A stretch of 64,000 bases of DNA from Deltaproteobacteria bacterium (GTDB lineage Bacteria; Myxococcota_A; Polyangia; GCA-2747355; JADLHG01): contig JADLHG010000004.1 in the NCBI GenBank assembly GCA_020848905.1, forward strand, positions 248,001-312,000, given 5' to 3'. The notes under the pieces are model-generated. The model was not told where the DNA came from. It made no database searches and was given only the letters and a program-made list of their open reading frames with translations. The position numbers and the translations under genes are program-made. Of this stretch, positions 43,178 through 51,580 are shown in pieces (within the stretch, counting starts at the first letter, position 1; the number at the start of each line of letters is the position of its first letter).

Positions 43178-44836
43178 ATGAAGTTCGTCTGCGAAAAATG
43201 CAGGACCAAGTACTCGATCGCCGACGACAAGGTGCGGCGAAAGGTCCTCAAGATCCGCTGCAAGAACTGCGCGAACATCATCGTCGTGCAGGACCCGAGC
43301 CGGGTCGACGAGTCGAGTCCGTCCGTGCGCCCCGACGCCACCGGACCCTCGAGACCGCCGGCGGGTGGGGGAGGCGCGCTGGACCGCGCGTTCGAAGGCG
43401 CCTTCTCCGGACGTGCCGCCGCGCCGCGGGCCGCCAAACCGGCCGTTGCGGCCTTGAAGGTCTCACCTCCTGCTCCGGTCCTCGTGGAGCAGCTAGAGGA
43501 GGAGTTCGAGCCCGAGAAGACGAACCTGTCGCCGCCCGGCTTCCGCGAAGCGGCGGTGGCAGACGAGGACTGGTATTTGGCCGTCGACGGGAGCCAGTTC
43601 GGCCCGATGAACTTCGCGGAGCTCTGCTCGCGCGTGAAGCGCGGCGAGGCGCGCGGCGCCACCGGCGACGAGGCGCACGTCTGGCGCGACGGTTTCGACG
43701 ACTGGGTCGAGATCTCTCGCCTTCCCGAGCTGCGTCCCTACGTGCCGCCTCCGCCTCCGCGGACGCGCTCGGGGCTCTTCCGGCTCGGTTCCTCGATGAG
43801 CTCGGTGGGGGCGATCCCGCCGCCTGCCGTACCGGCCGCGGCCGGGTCGCGAACGGACGGTTCGGGCGCTCTCGGCGTGCCCGCGCGGACGCCGATGCCG
43901 CCGCGGGCCGGGCCGCTCGCCCCGGCGGCTCCGGCCCTCGCTTCCGCGCCGCCGTCGATGGGCTCTGTCGGAACGGCCGCGGCCTCTCGGGCGGCGGAGG
44001 CGTCGTTCCTCGAGCTTCCCCCGGCGATGGAGTCGGGACTGCGCGCTCTGCCCCAGTCCTTCGCCGAGGGGCCGATGGTCGTGCCGCCCCCCGCGCTCAT
44101 GCCCGCGGCTGCGCCGTCCCGCACGCCGGCGAGCATCAAGATCGCGGCGGTGGGCGGGATCATCAGCGCGCTGACCGGCGTGGCTATTCTCGTCTACTTC
44201 CTCGTCTTCGACCGGCCGCCGAAGCAACCCGTGGGCAAGCCTCTCGGCGCGGGGACGGTCGCAGCGGTTCGGTCCACGACCCCCGCGGGGGGAGGGGCGG
44301 GCGAGGGAGATTCAGGCGACGTGGCGATCGACTTTCCACCCGTCGAGGTGGAGCGGTCGAGCGGCGAGCGCTCCGTGCGAGGCAAGGCCGCACCCACTCC
44401 CGCTCGGCGACCCGCCAAGGGGGCGACGCCCGGTGGGCCGAAGATGACCGACGAGCAGAAGCGTTTGGCCGCGCTCTACGGTACCGGCGGCGACGACCCG
44501 GGCGTCCCGTCGGCGGGGAGCGCGGGAGGTGTGGCGCGGGGACACGTGCCCGCTCGCCGCATCACCCCGACGGAAGTGGCGAACGTCCAGAAGAACAACC
44601 GCTCGTCGCTCAAGGCGTGCTACGAGCGGGCGCTCAAGCGCGACAACACCCTCGCCGAGGTGAAGGCCGACGTGGAGGTGAGCATTGGCGACACGGGGAC
44701 CGTCCGCTCGGTCAAGATCACGGGCGTCAACAGCCCGGAGCTCGACACCTGCCTCTCGCGGAGCATCCGGCGGTGGGCCTTCCCCTCGGTCGGTCGGCAG
44801 GAGTTCGTCTTCTCGATCAACTTCCGCGGGAGCTGA
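43178..44836 (+). CDS. zinc ribbon, GYF domain, TM helix and AgmX/TonB-like C-terminal domain protein
   Basis: The protein is 552 aa. Residues 1-35 are a zinc ribbon of the MJ0042 type (C5, C8, C28, C31; CEKC and CKNC). A GYF_2 domain lies at about 128-185 (WYLAVDGSQFGPMNFAEL, VWRDGFDDWVEI). A Pro/Ala-rich linker leads to one membrane helix at about 325-347. The C-terminal 100 residues (ITPTEVANVQKNNRSSLKACYERAL, VSIGDTGTVRSVKI, CLSRSIRRWAFP) match the AgmX/PglI domain of gliding-motility and TonB-like envelope proteins. Topology: zinc ribbon and GYF in the cytosol, AgmX-like domain in the periplasm. Confidence 0.9.
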   Translation: MKFVCEKCRTKYSIADDKVRRKVLKIRCKNCANIIVVQDPSRVDESSPSVRPDATGPSRPPAGGGGALDRAFEGAFSGRAAAPRAAKPAVAALKVSPPAPVLVEQLEEEFEPEKTNLSPPGFREAAVADEDWYLAVDGSQFGPMNFAELCSRVKRGEARGATGDEAHVWRDGFDDWVEISRLPELRPYVPPPPPRTRSGLFRLGSSMSSVGAIPPPAVPAAAGSRTDGSGALGVPARTPMPPRAGPLAPAAPALASAPPSMGSVGTAAASRAAEASFLELPPAMESGLRALPQSFAEGPMVVPPPALMPAAAPSRTPASIKIAAVGGIISALTGVAILVYFLVFDRPPKQPVGKPLGAGTVAAVRSTTPAGGGAGEGDSGDVAIDFPPVEVERSSGERSVRGKAAPTPARRPAKGATPGGPKMTDEQKRLAALYGTGGDDPGVPSAGSAGGVARGHVPARRITPTEVANVQKNNRSSLKACYERALKRDNTLAEVKADVEVSIGDTGTVRSVKITGVNSPELDTCLSRSIRRWAFPSVGRQEFVFSINFRGS

Positions 44837-44999
44837 CGGCTCCAAGCCTTCCTCGCGAAAAAAAGGTGGACGCCGGAGGCCGTTCCCCCCGTAGCATAGG
44901 GACGGTCGCCGCCGCTGCCGACTGGTGCGGCGAGGCGGTGGGCGGGTACCGGCGCGTGCGCAGGCCCGGCGTGCAACGCACTACGCGAGGAGCGGGAGC

Positions 45000-45710
45000 A
45001 TGTCCTGTGACCTGGAGAGGCTCTACGGAGCCCTCACCGACAAGATCGACGAGCTCGAGACCGATATCGTCTTCTCGGCCGGAACGCTGGCCGAGCCCCC
45101 CGCGGAGCTCCGCACGGACCGCCTGCTCATCAAGAAGGGGCTCCACGACTACCAGTGCTACACGGTCAGTCGCCTGGATATGCTCCACCTGCAAGGGCAC
45201 AAGCGGACCTACGCGCAGCTCGCGCAGCTGGTGCTGGCGAAGGTCTTCCACCCACGCCCGGAGACGGTGCGCCTCCACCTCGCGCACCCGGACTCGGAGG
45301 TCAAGCAGCTCGTGCTGGACTACCGGCAGGGAGACGAGGCGTGGGCCCTCGTGAGGGGCTACGAGCAGCGCCCGTACCAATACTGCTATCGACCGGAGGA
45401 GGCGCAGCGACATCCGCTCGGCGGAGAGCGGGATACGCAGTGGACCTTGCCGCGCTTCTCGCTCACGAACAGCGAGAACGCCGTGGGTCCCGAGGAGGAG
45501 GATTGGCGGCGGCGCGACACGGTCCGCTGTGCAGGCTCCGACTTCGGCAGCGTCCTCTTCGCCAAGGTGTTGCTCGACCTGAGTCGTCCGAGCGAGGCCT
45601 GCGACGAGGTGGTGCTGGAGGGAGACCTGGGGGCTGGCGGCGTCGGGCCGGGGAGTGTGGAGATGACGCTCTGGCTCCCCGGAAGCCTCGGCTGGGACGG
45701 CCTCATCTGA
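45000..45710 (+). CDS. conserved-looking cytosolic protein, unknown function
   Basis: The protein is 236 aa from the ATG at 45000, with GAGGAGCGGGAGC upstream. No signal peptide or membrane helix. The N-terminal half is helical (LERLYGALTDKIDELETD), with Cys/Tyr-containing DYQCYTVSRLDML. The second half has YQYCYRPEEAQRHPLGGERDTQWTLPRFSLTNSENAVG, aromatic-rich and beta-like. The codon pattern and RBS support a real gene. I do not recognise a family. It is 163 bp after the AgmX-like gene and ends 16 bp from the convergent hydrolase gene. Confidence 0.72.
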   Translation: MSCDLERLYGALTDKIDELETDIVFSAGTLAEPPAELRTDRLLIKKGLHDYQCYTVSRLDMLHLQGHKRTYAQLAQLVLAKVFHPRPETVRLHLAHPDSEVKQLVLDYRQGDEAWALVRGYEQRPYQYCYRPEEAQRHPLGGERDTQWTLPRFSLTNSENAVGPEEEDWRRRDTVRCAGSDFGSVLFAKVLLDLSRPSEACDEVVLEGDLGAGGVGPGSVEMTLWLPGSLGWDGLI

Positions 45711-45726
45711 GGCCCCGCGAGCTCCC

Positions 45727-47046
45727 CTACATCACGTCCCCGAGGAACTGGATCACCTCGCGCGCCATGTCGATGCGCGCCGCGGCGGTGGCCGCGTCGT
45801 CGATCAGCGCGTTGTAGCGGTCTCGGCGCCCAATGAAGCCGAGCTCCCCGCGCTGCGGCTGCTCTCGCAGCTTGAGGAGTCGGTGGTCGCCCCCTTGAAC
45901 CGTCCGGAAGCGGACCGCCTCGGGGTGCTCGGCCGACAGGTCTCGTACGCGGCGGTAGGGGATGACCTCGTCCTCCGTGCCGTGGAAGACCAGCGTGGGC
46001 TTGACCGGAGGGATGCGGCCTCCCAGCCGTTCGTAGGCCCTGAGGTCGTCCTGCGCCCGTTTCACATCGGAGAGCTCGGCCTTGAGGTCCCGATAACGCT
46101 CTAGCTCCGCGCCGTCGAAGGGGAGGCGCGGCCTGGTCTCCGCCGCGTGGGCGCCGCCGACGTCGTAGGCTCCGCCCTCGTCCTCGACTCCGTCCAGCGC
46201 GCCCTCGGCGCCGAAGAACCCACCTCGAAGGCGGCGGCCGGTTGCGTTCCCCGCGGGCGCCTGTTCGACGCGAGCGCGGCGGCGCTCCTCTCGGGCGCGC
46301 TCCACCCGTGCCTCGTACGGAGCGAGGGTTTCCTCGAGACGATCGCGCCGCTCGTTCAGCCGCGCCGCCATGTGATCGATGGGCGCGAGCTCGTTCTGGT
46401 GAAAGAGCGACCGCCAGGCCCGGCGCAGTCGGTCCACCGGTTCGTGCCCGAAGCTTCCCACCGCGGGGGCCAGTCCGATGACACCTCGCACGCGATCGGG
46501 AAGCGCCTGCGCCACCTCGACCGCCGCCTGCGCGCCCATGCTGTGCCCGAGCACGAGCACCGGTCCCAGGGCCTGCTCCACGGCGCGCCGCGCCCGTCGC
46601 AGCGAGTCGCCGCCGAGGCCCCAGCCCTCGCGTTGCGCGTTTCCGTCGTCGTCGAGCTCCACGGCGCGCATCCAGTGCGATTCGACCCGGAAGCAGACGC
46701 CGCGGGCGCGACACTCCTCATCCAGCCGCGCCACGAGGTCCGCGAACAGACGGTTGTTCGGACGGCTGCCCAGCCCGTGGAACATCAGGATCGTGCCGCG
46801 AGGGTCGCCCGCTCCGACGGTCCACCGCACGGGCTCTGGATTTTCCTCGATCCTGCGCTCGCGCCGTGGCTCGCCCGCCGGCTGCCCGAGCGGGATCCCG
46901 CCGGCCGGGTAGAGGCGGGCCGGGGTGTTCTCGTTGGTCGGGAGCGGCGGTTGCCGCGTTCGGCGCCGCGCGGCGGGGGCGGGCGCGGTCAGGGACGCGA
47001 GCAGGATCGCGCCGAGCAGGACCGCCAGAGATGATCGTCGACGCAT
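45727..47046 (-). CDS. exported alpha/beta hydrolase
   Basis: The protein is 439 aa. Residues 1-25 form a signal peptide ending APA. The hydrolase fold begins at about 80 with ILMFHGLGSRPNN; the nucleophile elbow is GHSMGAQAA, followed by GLAPAVGSFG. A large charged insert (about 205-320, Arg/Glu-rich with coiled-coil character) separates the core from the catalytic acid region FHGTEDEVIPYRRV and the His in VQGGDHRLLKL. It is probably a lipase or esterase of the periplasm or surface. The ribosome binding site AGGAG is predicted to be paired in a stem at 47057-47093. It follows thiI by 200 bp. Confidence 0.88.
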   Translation of the reverse strand: MRRRSSLAVLLGAILLASLTAPAPAARRRTRQPPLPTNENTPARLYPAGGIPLGQPAGEPRRERRIEENPEPVRWTVGAGDPRGTILMFHGLGSRPNNRLFADLVARLDEECRARGVCFRVESHWMRAVELDDDGNAQREGWGLGGDSLRRARRAVEQALGPVLVLGHSMGAQAAVEVAQALPDRVRGVIGLAPAVGSFGHEPVDRLRRAWRSLFHQNELAPIDHMAARLNERRDRLEETLAPYEARVERAREERRRARVEQAPAGNATGRRLRGGFFGAEGALDGVEDEGGAYDVGGAHAAETRPRLPFDGAELERYRDLKAELSDVKRAQDDLRAYERLGGRIPPVKPTLVFHGTEDEVIPYRRVRDLSAEHPEAVRFRTVQGGDHRLLKLREQPQRGELGFIGRRDRYNALIDDAATAAARIDMAREVIQFLGDVM

Positions 47047-47056
47047 GCGCTGCCCT

Positions 47057-47093
47057 CTCCTGGGCTAAGGGGCCGGACTCCCCTTAGCAGGAG
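47057..47093 (-). promoter_or_regulatory. leader RNA hairpin that buries the hydrolase Shine-Dalgarno sequence
   Basis: On the minus strand the stem is CTCCT-GCTAAGGGG, a 7-nt loop, CCCCTTAGC, a 2-nt CC bulge and AGGAG. It has 14 base pairs, with nine perfect ones at the tip. The AGGAG at the 3' side (47061-47057) is the Shine-Dalgarno sequence, about 10 nt before the ATG at 47046, and CTCCT is its exact complement. No T-run follows, so it does not look like a terminator. It would keep translation low until melted or displaced by a ligand, a protein or heat. Confidence 0.6.
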
Positions 47094-47246
47094 GGATACC
47101 AGGGCCGCAGACCCTGCCAAGTGCATGTCTTTCCGTAGGTTGCCTCGGTGGAGGCGGCTGTCGCGCCGTGCGAGAATCGAAAGACTGCCTGGCCAGTCGG
47201 GTCGCTCGCGTGCGGTCCGCCGTTGGCAGGTGGCTCGGCGACAGCG

Positions 47247-48443
47247 TCACCCCGCGCCGGCCGACTGGGGCAGGACGAGCCGTTCCGTCCCCTCGACCGC
47301 CGAGGCCAGGAGCGCCTCGACGGGGAGCGCGGCCTCCGCGGCCTCCGCGTCGGCGGGGGCGACCCGCGTGGACGGATGGCGGGGGACGAAGAGCGAGCAG
47401 CAGTCGTCGTACGGCAGGATCGAGATCTCGTAGCTGCCGAGCTGGCGCGCGAGCGCGATCGTTTCCGTCTTGTCGAAGCTGAGCAAGGGGCGAAGGACGG
47501 GGAGCTCGGCGGCCGCCTCGATGCACGCGAGGTTGCCCAGGGTCTGGCTCGCCACCTGACCCAGGCTCTCTCCGGTAGCGAGCGCGAGGCAGCGGCGAGT
47601 TCGCGCGAGCCGGGATGCGATGCGCATCATCATCCGCCGGTAGAGCACGACCGACAGCTCCGCTGGCGCCCGGTCGCGGATCTGCTCCTGCACGGCGGTG
47701 AAGGGGACGACGTGCAGTGTGAGCTGCCCCTGCGCCCAGGCCAGGCGCTCGGCCAGCTGCAGGACCTTGTCCCGCGCGCGCGAGCTGGTGTGCGGCGGCG
47801 AGTGGAAGTAGAGCGCCTCCAGCGTGCACCCGCGTTTCTGCATCAGGTGCCCCGCCACCGGCGAGTCGATCCCGCCCGAGAGCAGGAGCAGGGCGCGTCC
47901 GCCGGTCCCGACGGGCAGACCTCCCGCGCCGGGGATCTTGCCGACGAAGACGAAGCTCTGGACCGCGCCCACCTCGACGCCGACCACCAGCTCCGGGTGG
48001 TGCAGGTCCACGGGCCAGCCCAGCGTGGTGTGGATGGCCGCTCCCACGATGCGGCTGATCTCCGGGGAGGGGAAGGGGAAGCGCTTGTCGCTGCGCTGCG
48101 TCTCCACCTTGAAGGAGCGCGGCGCGCTTGCCGGCCCCTCGCGTTCGACGAGCGAGAGCGCGCCGGCCGCCAGGGCGTCCAGGTCGGACGGCACCGCCAG
48201 CGCGCGACTGAGCGACGAGAACCCGAAGACGCGTCGGGCGCGATCCTCGGCGGACCGGAGTTCCTGCGCGTCGCCCGAGAGGAAGATCCGACCTTGCCCC
48301 CGCTCGAGTTTCACCGACGGGAGTCCGGAGAGTGCGCGGCGCAGGTTCTGTTCGAGCTGCCGCTCGAAGGTGTGGCGGTTCTGGCCCTTGAGGAAGAGCT
48401 CCCCGTACCGCAGGGCGATGAGAGGAGTGGCGACGTGGCTCAT
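47247..48443 (-). CDS. thiI: tRNA 4-thiouridine synthase ThiI, short form without rhodanese domain
   Basis: The protein is 398 aa from the ATG at 48443, which overlaps the cysteine desulfurase stop (ATGA). Domains: ferredoxin-like/NFLD and THUMP at about 1-175 (ALRYGELFLKGQNRHTFERQ), then a PP-loop ATPase with LLSGGIDSPVAGHLM and the C-terminal DDCCSLFVPRHPST motif. The rhodanese domain seen in E. coli is absent, as in Bacillus, where a dedicated desulfurase supplies sulfur. It adenylates U8 of tRNA and inserts sulfur. A role in thiazole synthesis is less likely without the rhodanese part. Confidence 0.94.
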   Translation of the reverse strand: MSHVATPLIALRYGELFLKGQNRHTFERQLEQNLRRALSGLPSVKLERGQGRIFLSGDAQELRSAEDRARRVFGFSSLSRALAVPSDLDALAAGALSLVEREGPASAPRSFKVETQRSDKRFPFPSPEISRIVGAAIHTTLGWPVDLHHPELVVGVEVGAVQSFVFVGKIPGAGGLPVGTGGRALLLLSGGIDSPVAGHLMQKRGCTLEALYFHSPPHTSSRARDKVLQLAERLAWAQGQLTLHVVPFTAVQEQIRDRAPAELSVVLYRRMMMRIASRLARTRRCLALATGESLGQVASQTLGNLACIEAAAELPVLRPLLSFDKTETIALARQLGSYEISILPYDDCCSLFVPRHPSTRVAPADAEAAEAALPVEALLASAVEGTERLVLPQSAGAG

Positions 48444-49573
48444 GTCGACCTCAGCACCCGCTCGAGGACGAGACAGGCCGTTTCGATCTCTGCCGGCGTG
48501 GTGGACCGACTGAGGGAGAAGCGCAGGACTGCGTGGGACTCGGGCACGCCCATGGCCTCGGTGACGTGGCTGCGGAGCCCCTGGCGTGCGTGGCACGCCG
48601 AGCCGCTCGAGACGAAGACCCCCGCCTCGGCGAGAGCGTTGACGAGCACCTCCGCGCGGCGACCCGGGAGGGCGACGCTGCGGATCTGCGGGGCCAGCCG
48701 CGCGCGGTCCCCGAGCAGGTAGGCCGACGGGGCGATGGTTTGCACGGCGCGCGCGAGGCGGTCCGCGAGCTCGCTCACGCCCTCGGTGGGGCCCGTGGCG
48801 AGCTCCGCGGCGAGCCCGAGCCCGACGATGCCGGGGACGTTCTCGGTGCCGGGGCGGCGGCCTCCTTCCTGATCTCCTCCGCCCCAGAGCGGCGCGACGT
48901 GCACACCGGGAGCGAGGACGAGCGCCCCGACCCCCTTCGGTCCGTGGATCTTGTGGCCCGAGAGCGCCAGCAGATCCGCGCCGAGGTGCGACAGGTGCGT
49001 CGGCAGCCAGGTAAACGACTGCACCGCGTCGACGAGGAGGCGGCATCGGGGTTGGCGCGCCTTGACCTGGCGCGCGCACTCCGCGACGGGCTGCACGACC
49101 CCCGTCTCGTTGTTCACGTGCATCAGCGCCACGAGGGCCGTGTCGGGGCGCACGCGCTGACCGAGGTCCTCGGGGGCGACCCACCCGCTGGGCCCCACGG
49201 GGACCGTCTCCACGAGGTGCCCCGCCGCCTGGGCGAGCTTAGCCGTCTCGCGGACCGCAGCGTGCTCGACGGCGCTGATCAGGAGGTGCGCCGGCGAGCC
49301 TCCGCGCCTCAGCCCGCCGAGGAGCCCGAGGGCGAGGGCCTCGGTCCCGCCGCTGGTGAAGATCACCTGGCTCGATTCCACGCCGCACCTCGCAGCGACG
49401 CGCTGGCGAGCCGTGCGCACGAGTCGCTCGGCGGCGAGTCCAACCGGGTGGCGCGACGAGGGATTGCCGAAGGTGCGCTGCAGCGCTTCGAGCATGGCCG
49501 CGGCGACCCGCTCGTCCACGGGGCTCGTCGCCGCATGGTCCAGGTAGGCCGTCGGTAGCTTGTCAGCGCTCAT
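48440..49573 (-). CDS. cysteine desulfurase (NifS/IscS class), ThiI-linked
   Basis: The protein is 377 aa from the ATG at 49573. It has YLDHAATSPVDERV, TSGGTEALALGL, the aldimine-stacking HVNNETGVVQP, the PLP Lys in LSGHKIHGPKGVG and the catalytic Cys in SSGSACHARQG, with a short class I-type loop. It overlaps thiI by 4 bp (ATGA) and most likely serves as its sulfur donor, as NifZ does in Bacillus. It is divergent from hemW; the start codons are only 27 bp apart. Confidence 0.93.
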   Translation of the reverse strand: MSADKLPTAYLDHAATSPVDERVAAAMLEALQRTFGNPSSRHPVGLAAERLVRTARQRVAARCGVESSQVIFTSGGTEALALGLLGGLRRGGSPAHLLISAVEHAAVRETAKLAQAAGHLVETVPVGPSGWVAPEDLGQRVRPDTALVALMHVNNETGVVQPVAECARQVKARQPRCRLLVDAVQSFTWLPTHLSHLGADLLALSGHKIHGPKGVGALVLAPGVHVAPLWGGGDQEGGRRPGTENVPGIVGLGLAAELATGPTEGVSELADRLARAVQTIAPSAYLLGDRARLAPQIRSVALPGRRAEVLVNALAEAGVFVSSGSACHARQGLRSHVTEAMGVPESHAVLRFSLSRSTTPAEIETACLVLERVLRST

Positions 49574-49584
49574 CGGCCCATGCT

Positions 49585-49592
49585 CGTATAGC
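49585..49592. promoter_or_regulatory. overlapping face-to-face -10 boxes of the desulfurase and hemW genes
   Basis: The 8 bp CGTATAGC read TATAGC on the plus strand (49587-49592) and TATACG on the minus strand (49590-49585). They lie 8 nt before the hemW ATG (49601) and 11 nt before the desulfurase ATG (49573). Both -35 regions would fall inside the opposite gene's coding sequence. The two promoters overlap, so only one can be occupied at a time. Confidence 0.45.
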
Positions 49593-49600
49593 AGAGGGTC

Positions 49601-50818
49601 ATGCCCCGTCAAGGCGAAGCGCTCCGAGGAGACGTCGACGAAGGAGGCTGCGCGGCCTCCCCGATGGTGGTCTACGTGCACTATCCGCAGTGCGACGTGC
49701 GGTGCGGATATTGCGACTTTCCGACGGTGGCGCTCGCGGACTTCCCGCACGCGCGCTATGCGGATCAGGTGCTGCGCGAGCTTGAGGGGCGGGCGCCGGC
49801 CTACGCCGGGCGAGGCGTGCGCGCGGTCTACTTCGGCGGAGGGACCCCCTCGCTCTGGCCGGGGCATGAGGTCGCCCGGGTGCTCGCGGCCCTGCGCGGG
49901 GCCTTTGCGGGGGCAGAGGGCTGGGAGGTCACCCTCGAGGCCAACCCGGGGCAGCTGCCCGAGGCGCAGCTCGCCGCGCTGCTCGAAGCGGGCGTGAACC
50001 GACTGAGCCTCGGCGTGCAGTCGCTCGACGACGCGGTGCTGCGCCTGCTCACGCGGAGCCACACCGCGCGGATGGTGGAGGAGACGGTGACGCGCGCGCG
50101 GCGCCTCGGGCTCGCCAACCTGACCTGCGACGCGATCTTCGGCCACGCGGGCCAAACGGTGGAGCACCACCTCGACCAGCTCGATCGGCTGGTCTCGCTC
50201 GGGCCAGACCACGTCTCGCTCTACGGGCTGACGCTCTCGTCGGGAGCGGCCCTCCGGCGCGCCGGAGTCACCCCGCTCGAGCCCGACGCGATGGGAGAGC
50301 TGCTCGAGGCCGGCTGCGCGCGCCTCGAGGAGCTCGGGTATCCGCAGTACGAGGTGTCGAACTACGCGCCGGCGCCTTTCCGGTCGCGGCATCACGGCCT
50401 GGTCTGGAGCGGACAGCCGTACCTCGGACTCGGGGCGTCGGCGCACTCCCTGTGGACGGGGCCGAGCGACGCCGAAGGGGCCGAGGGCCTCGAGACCGTC
50501 CGGAGCATCAATCCCCCCTTTTCGCGCTATCTGGACGTGCCCGTGCGCGACGGACGGCTGCCGGCGCTCGCCGGAAGTCGCACCGAAGTCGTCGAGGCGG
50601 GCTCGGCCCGCTACGAGATGCTCTTCGTCGCGCTCCGGACGACCGATGGGTTGAGTCGTCCGCTCTATAGGACCCGTTTTGGCGCCGACGTGACGGCTCA
50701 CTACGGGGAAGCGCTAGCCAAGCTGGCCGAGGTCGGGCTCCTGTGCGTCGAGCCGGACCGCGTCCGTCCTACTCGGCGAGGTCTCTGGCTGGCCGACGAG
50801 GTGGCGCTCCGGCTGTGA
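49601..50818 (+). CDS. hemW: radical SAM heme chaperone HemW
   Basis: The protein is 405 aa from the ATG at 49601; an ATG 21 codons in (49664) is an alternative start. The [4Fe-4S] motif is CDVRCGYCDF (Cx3Cx2C), followed by YFGGGTPSLW, VTLEANPG, RLSLGVQSLDD and YEVSNYA(PAP), then the C-terminal winged-helix region. HemW is related to coproporphyrinogen dehydrogenase HemN but binds and delivers heme. It overlaps the 3' end of the TVP38-family gene by 105 bp on the opposite strand. A -10 box 8 nt upstream indicates a near-leaderless mRNA. Confidence 0.9.
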   Translation: MPRQGEALRGDVDEGGCAASPMVVYVHYPQCDVRCGYCDFPTVALADFPHARYADQVLRELEGRAPAYAGRGVRAVYFGGGTPSLWPGHEVARVLAALRGAFAGAEGWEVTLEANPGQLPEAQLAALLEAGVNRLSLGVQSLDDAVLRLLTRSHTARMVEETVTRARRLGLANLTCDAIFGHAGQTVEHHLDQLDRLVSLGPDHVSLYGLTLSSGAALRRAGVTPLEPDAMGELLEAGCARLEELGYPQYEVSNYAPAPFRSRHHGLVWSGQPYLGLGASAHSLWTGPSDAEGAEGLETVRSINPPFSRYLDVPVRDGRLPALAGSRTEVVEAGSARYEMLFVALRTTDGLSRPLYRTRFGADVTAHYGEALAKLAEVGLLCVEPDRVRPTRRGLWLADEVALRL

Positions 50819-51514
50819 ATCGGGGCGTCGGGCAACGAGCCGGCGCGCGATCCAGAACGCGACCCCGCCGAGGGCGATCGCCAAGGCTGCCAGGCCGAGG
50901 AGCATCCAGCGGCTCGGTTGCCGCGCCGCGTGGCCGAGCCAGGGGTAGAGCGCGCCACCGGGGAGCATCCCGAGCGCGGTGCCGAGGAAGTACGGTGCGG
51001 GCCGCACGCCGCTCACGCCTGCCGCGTAGCTCAGCGCCGTGAAGTGCACGGGTCCCACGCGCAGGGCCAGCATCGTCCAGTGCCCGCGCTCCTCGGCGAG
51101 GACGGTGACCCAGCGCGCGAGGCGCGGACGGCGGGCCAGCATCGCGGCGGCGAAAGGGCGCCCGGCGGTGCGCGCGGCGAAGTAACAGGTCGTGGCGCAG
51201 AGGAGGTCCGCGGTGGCGGCGAGGAGGGCCCCTCGCCACGGGCCGAAGAGGGCCCCCGCGGCGAGCAGGCCCCATACGCGCGGAAGCCAGAGCAGCTCGG
51301 CCACCAGCATCCCGGCAGCGAAGGTGGCGGCGGCGCGCGCGCCTCCGTCGGTGGCGAGGCGGCGCAGCCGGTCTGGAGCGGCCCACCCGCCGGCCAGCGC
51401 GAGGCCGCACAGGACCAGCGTGGCGAGCACGAGCAGTCCGAGGACCAACGCGCGGCGCCTTGCCGCTGCTGGAGCTCCGGGCTGCGTCACCGGGGGCGAG
51501 GGCGCGTCCGACAT
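50714..51514 (-). CDS. TVP38/TMEM64-family membrane protein
   Basis: The protein is 266 aa from the ATG at 51514, with CAGGAG directly upstream. It has about six membrane helices with the SNARE-associated (VTT) domain signature: AAGALFGPWRGALLAATADLLCATTCYFAARTAGR with its conserved Gly and Arg, and the LALRVGPVHFTALSYAAGVSGV segment (given here in short). The family includes E. coli DedA relatives that act in lipid flipping and envelope homeostasis. The last 35 residues are low-complexity and lie antisense to the hemW C-terminus. Confidence 0.85.
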   Translation of the reverse strand: MSDAPSPPVTQPGAPAAARRRALVLGLLVLATLVLCGLALAGGWAAPDRLRRLATDGGARAAATFAAGMLVAELLWLPRVWGLLAAGALFGPWRGALLAATADLLCATTCYFAARTAGRPFAAAMLARRPRLARWVTVLAEERGHWTMLALRVGPVHFTALSYAAGVSGVRPAPYFLGTALGMLPGGALYPWLGHAARQPSRWMLLGLAALAIALGGVAFWIARRLVARRPDSQPERHLVGQPETSPSRTDAVRLDAQEPDLGQLG

Positions 51515-51580
51515 CTCCTGACGTTGGGCGAGGTCGCGCGCCGGGGCAAGGGATAAGGTGCGTTTGCCGAGGAGCGGCGC

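Noticed and set aside
47057-47093. The hairpin as a terminator of the thiI operon
   Set aside because: It lies about 150 nt after the thiI stop, is followed by AGGAGAGGG rather than a T-run, and its arm is the exact complement of the Shine-Dalgarno sequence of the next gene.
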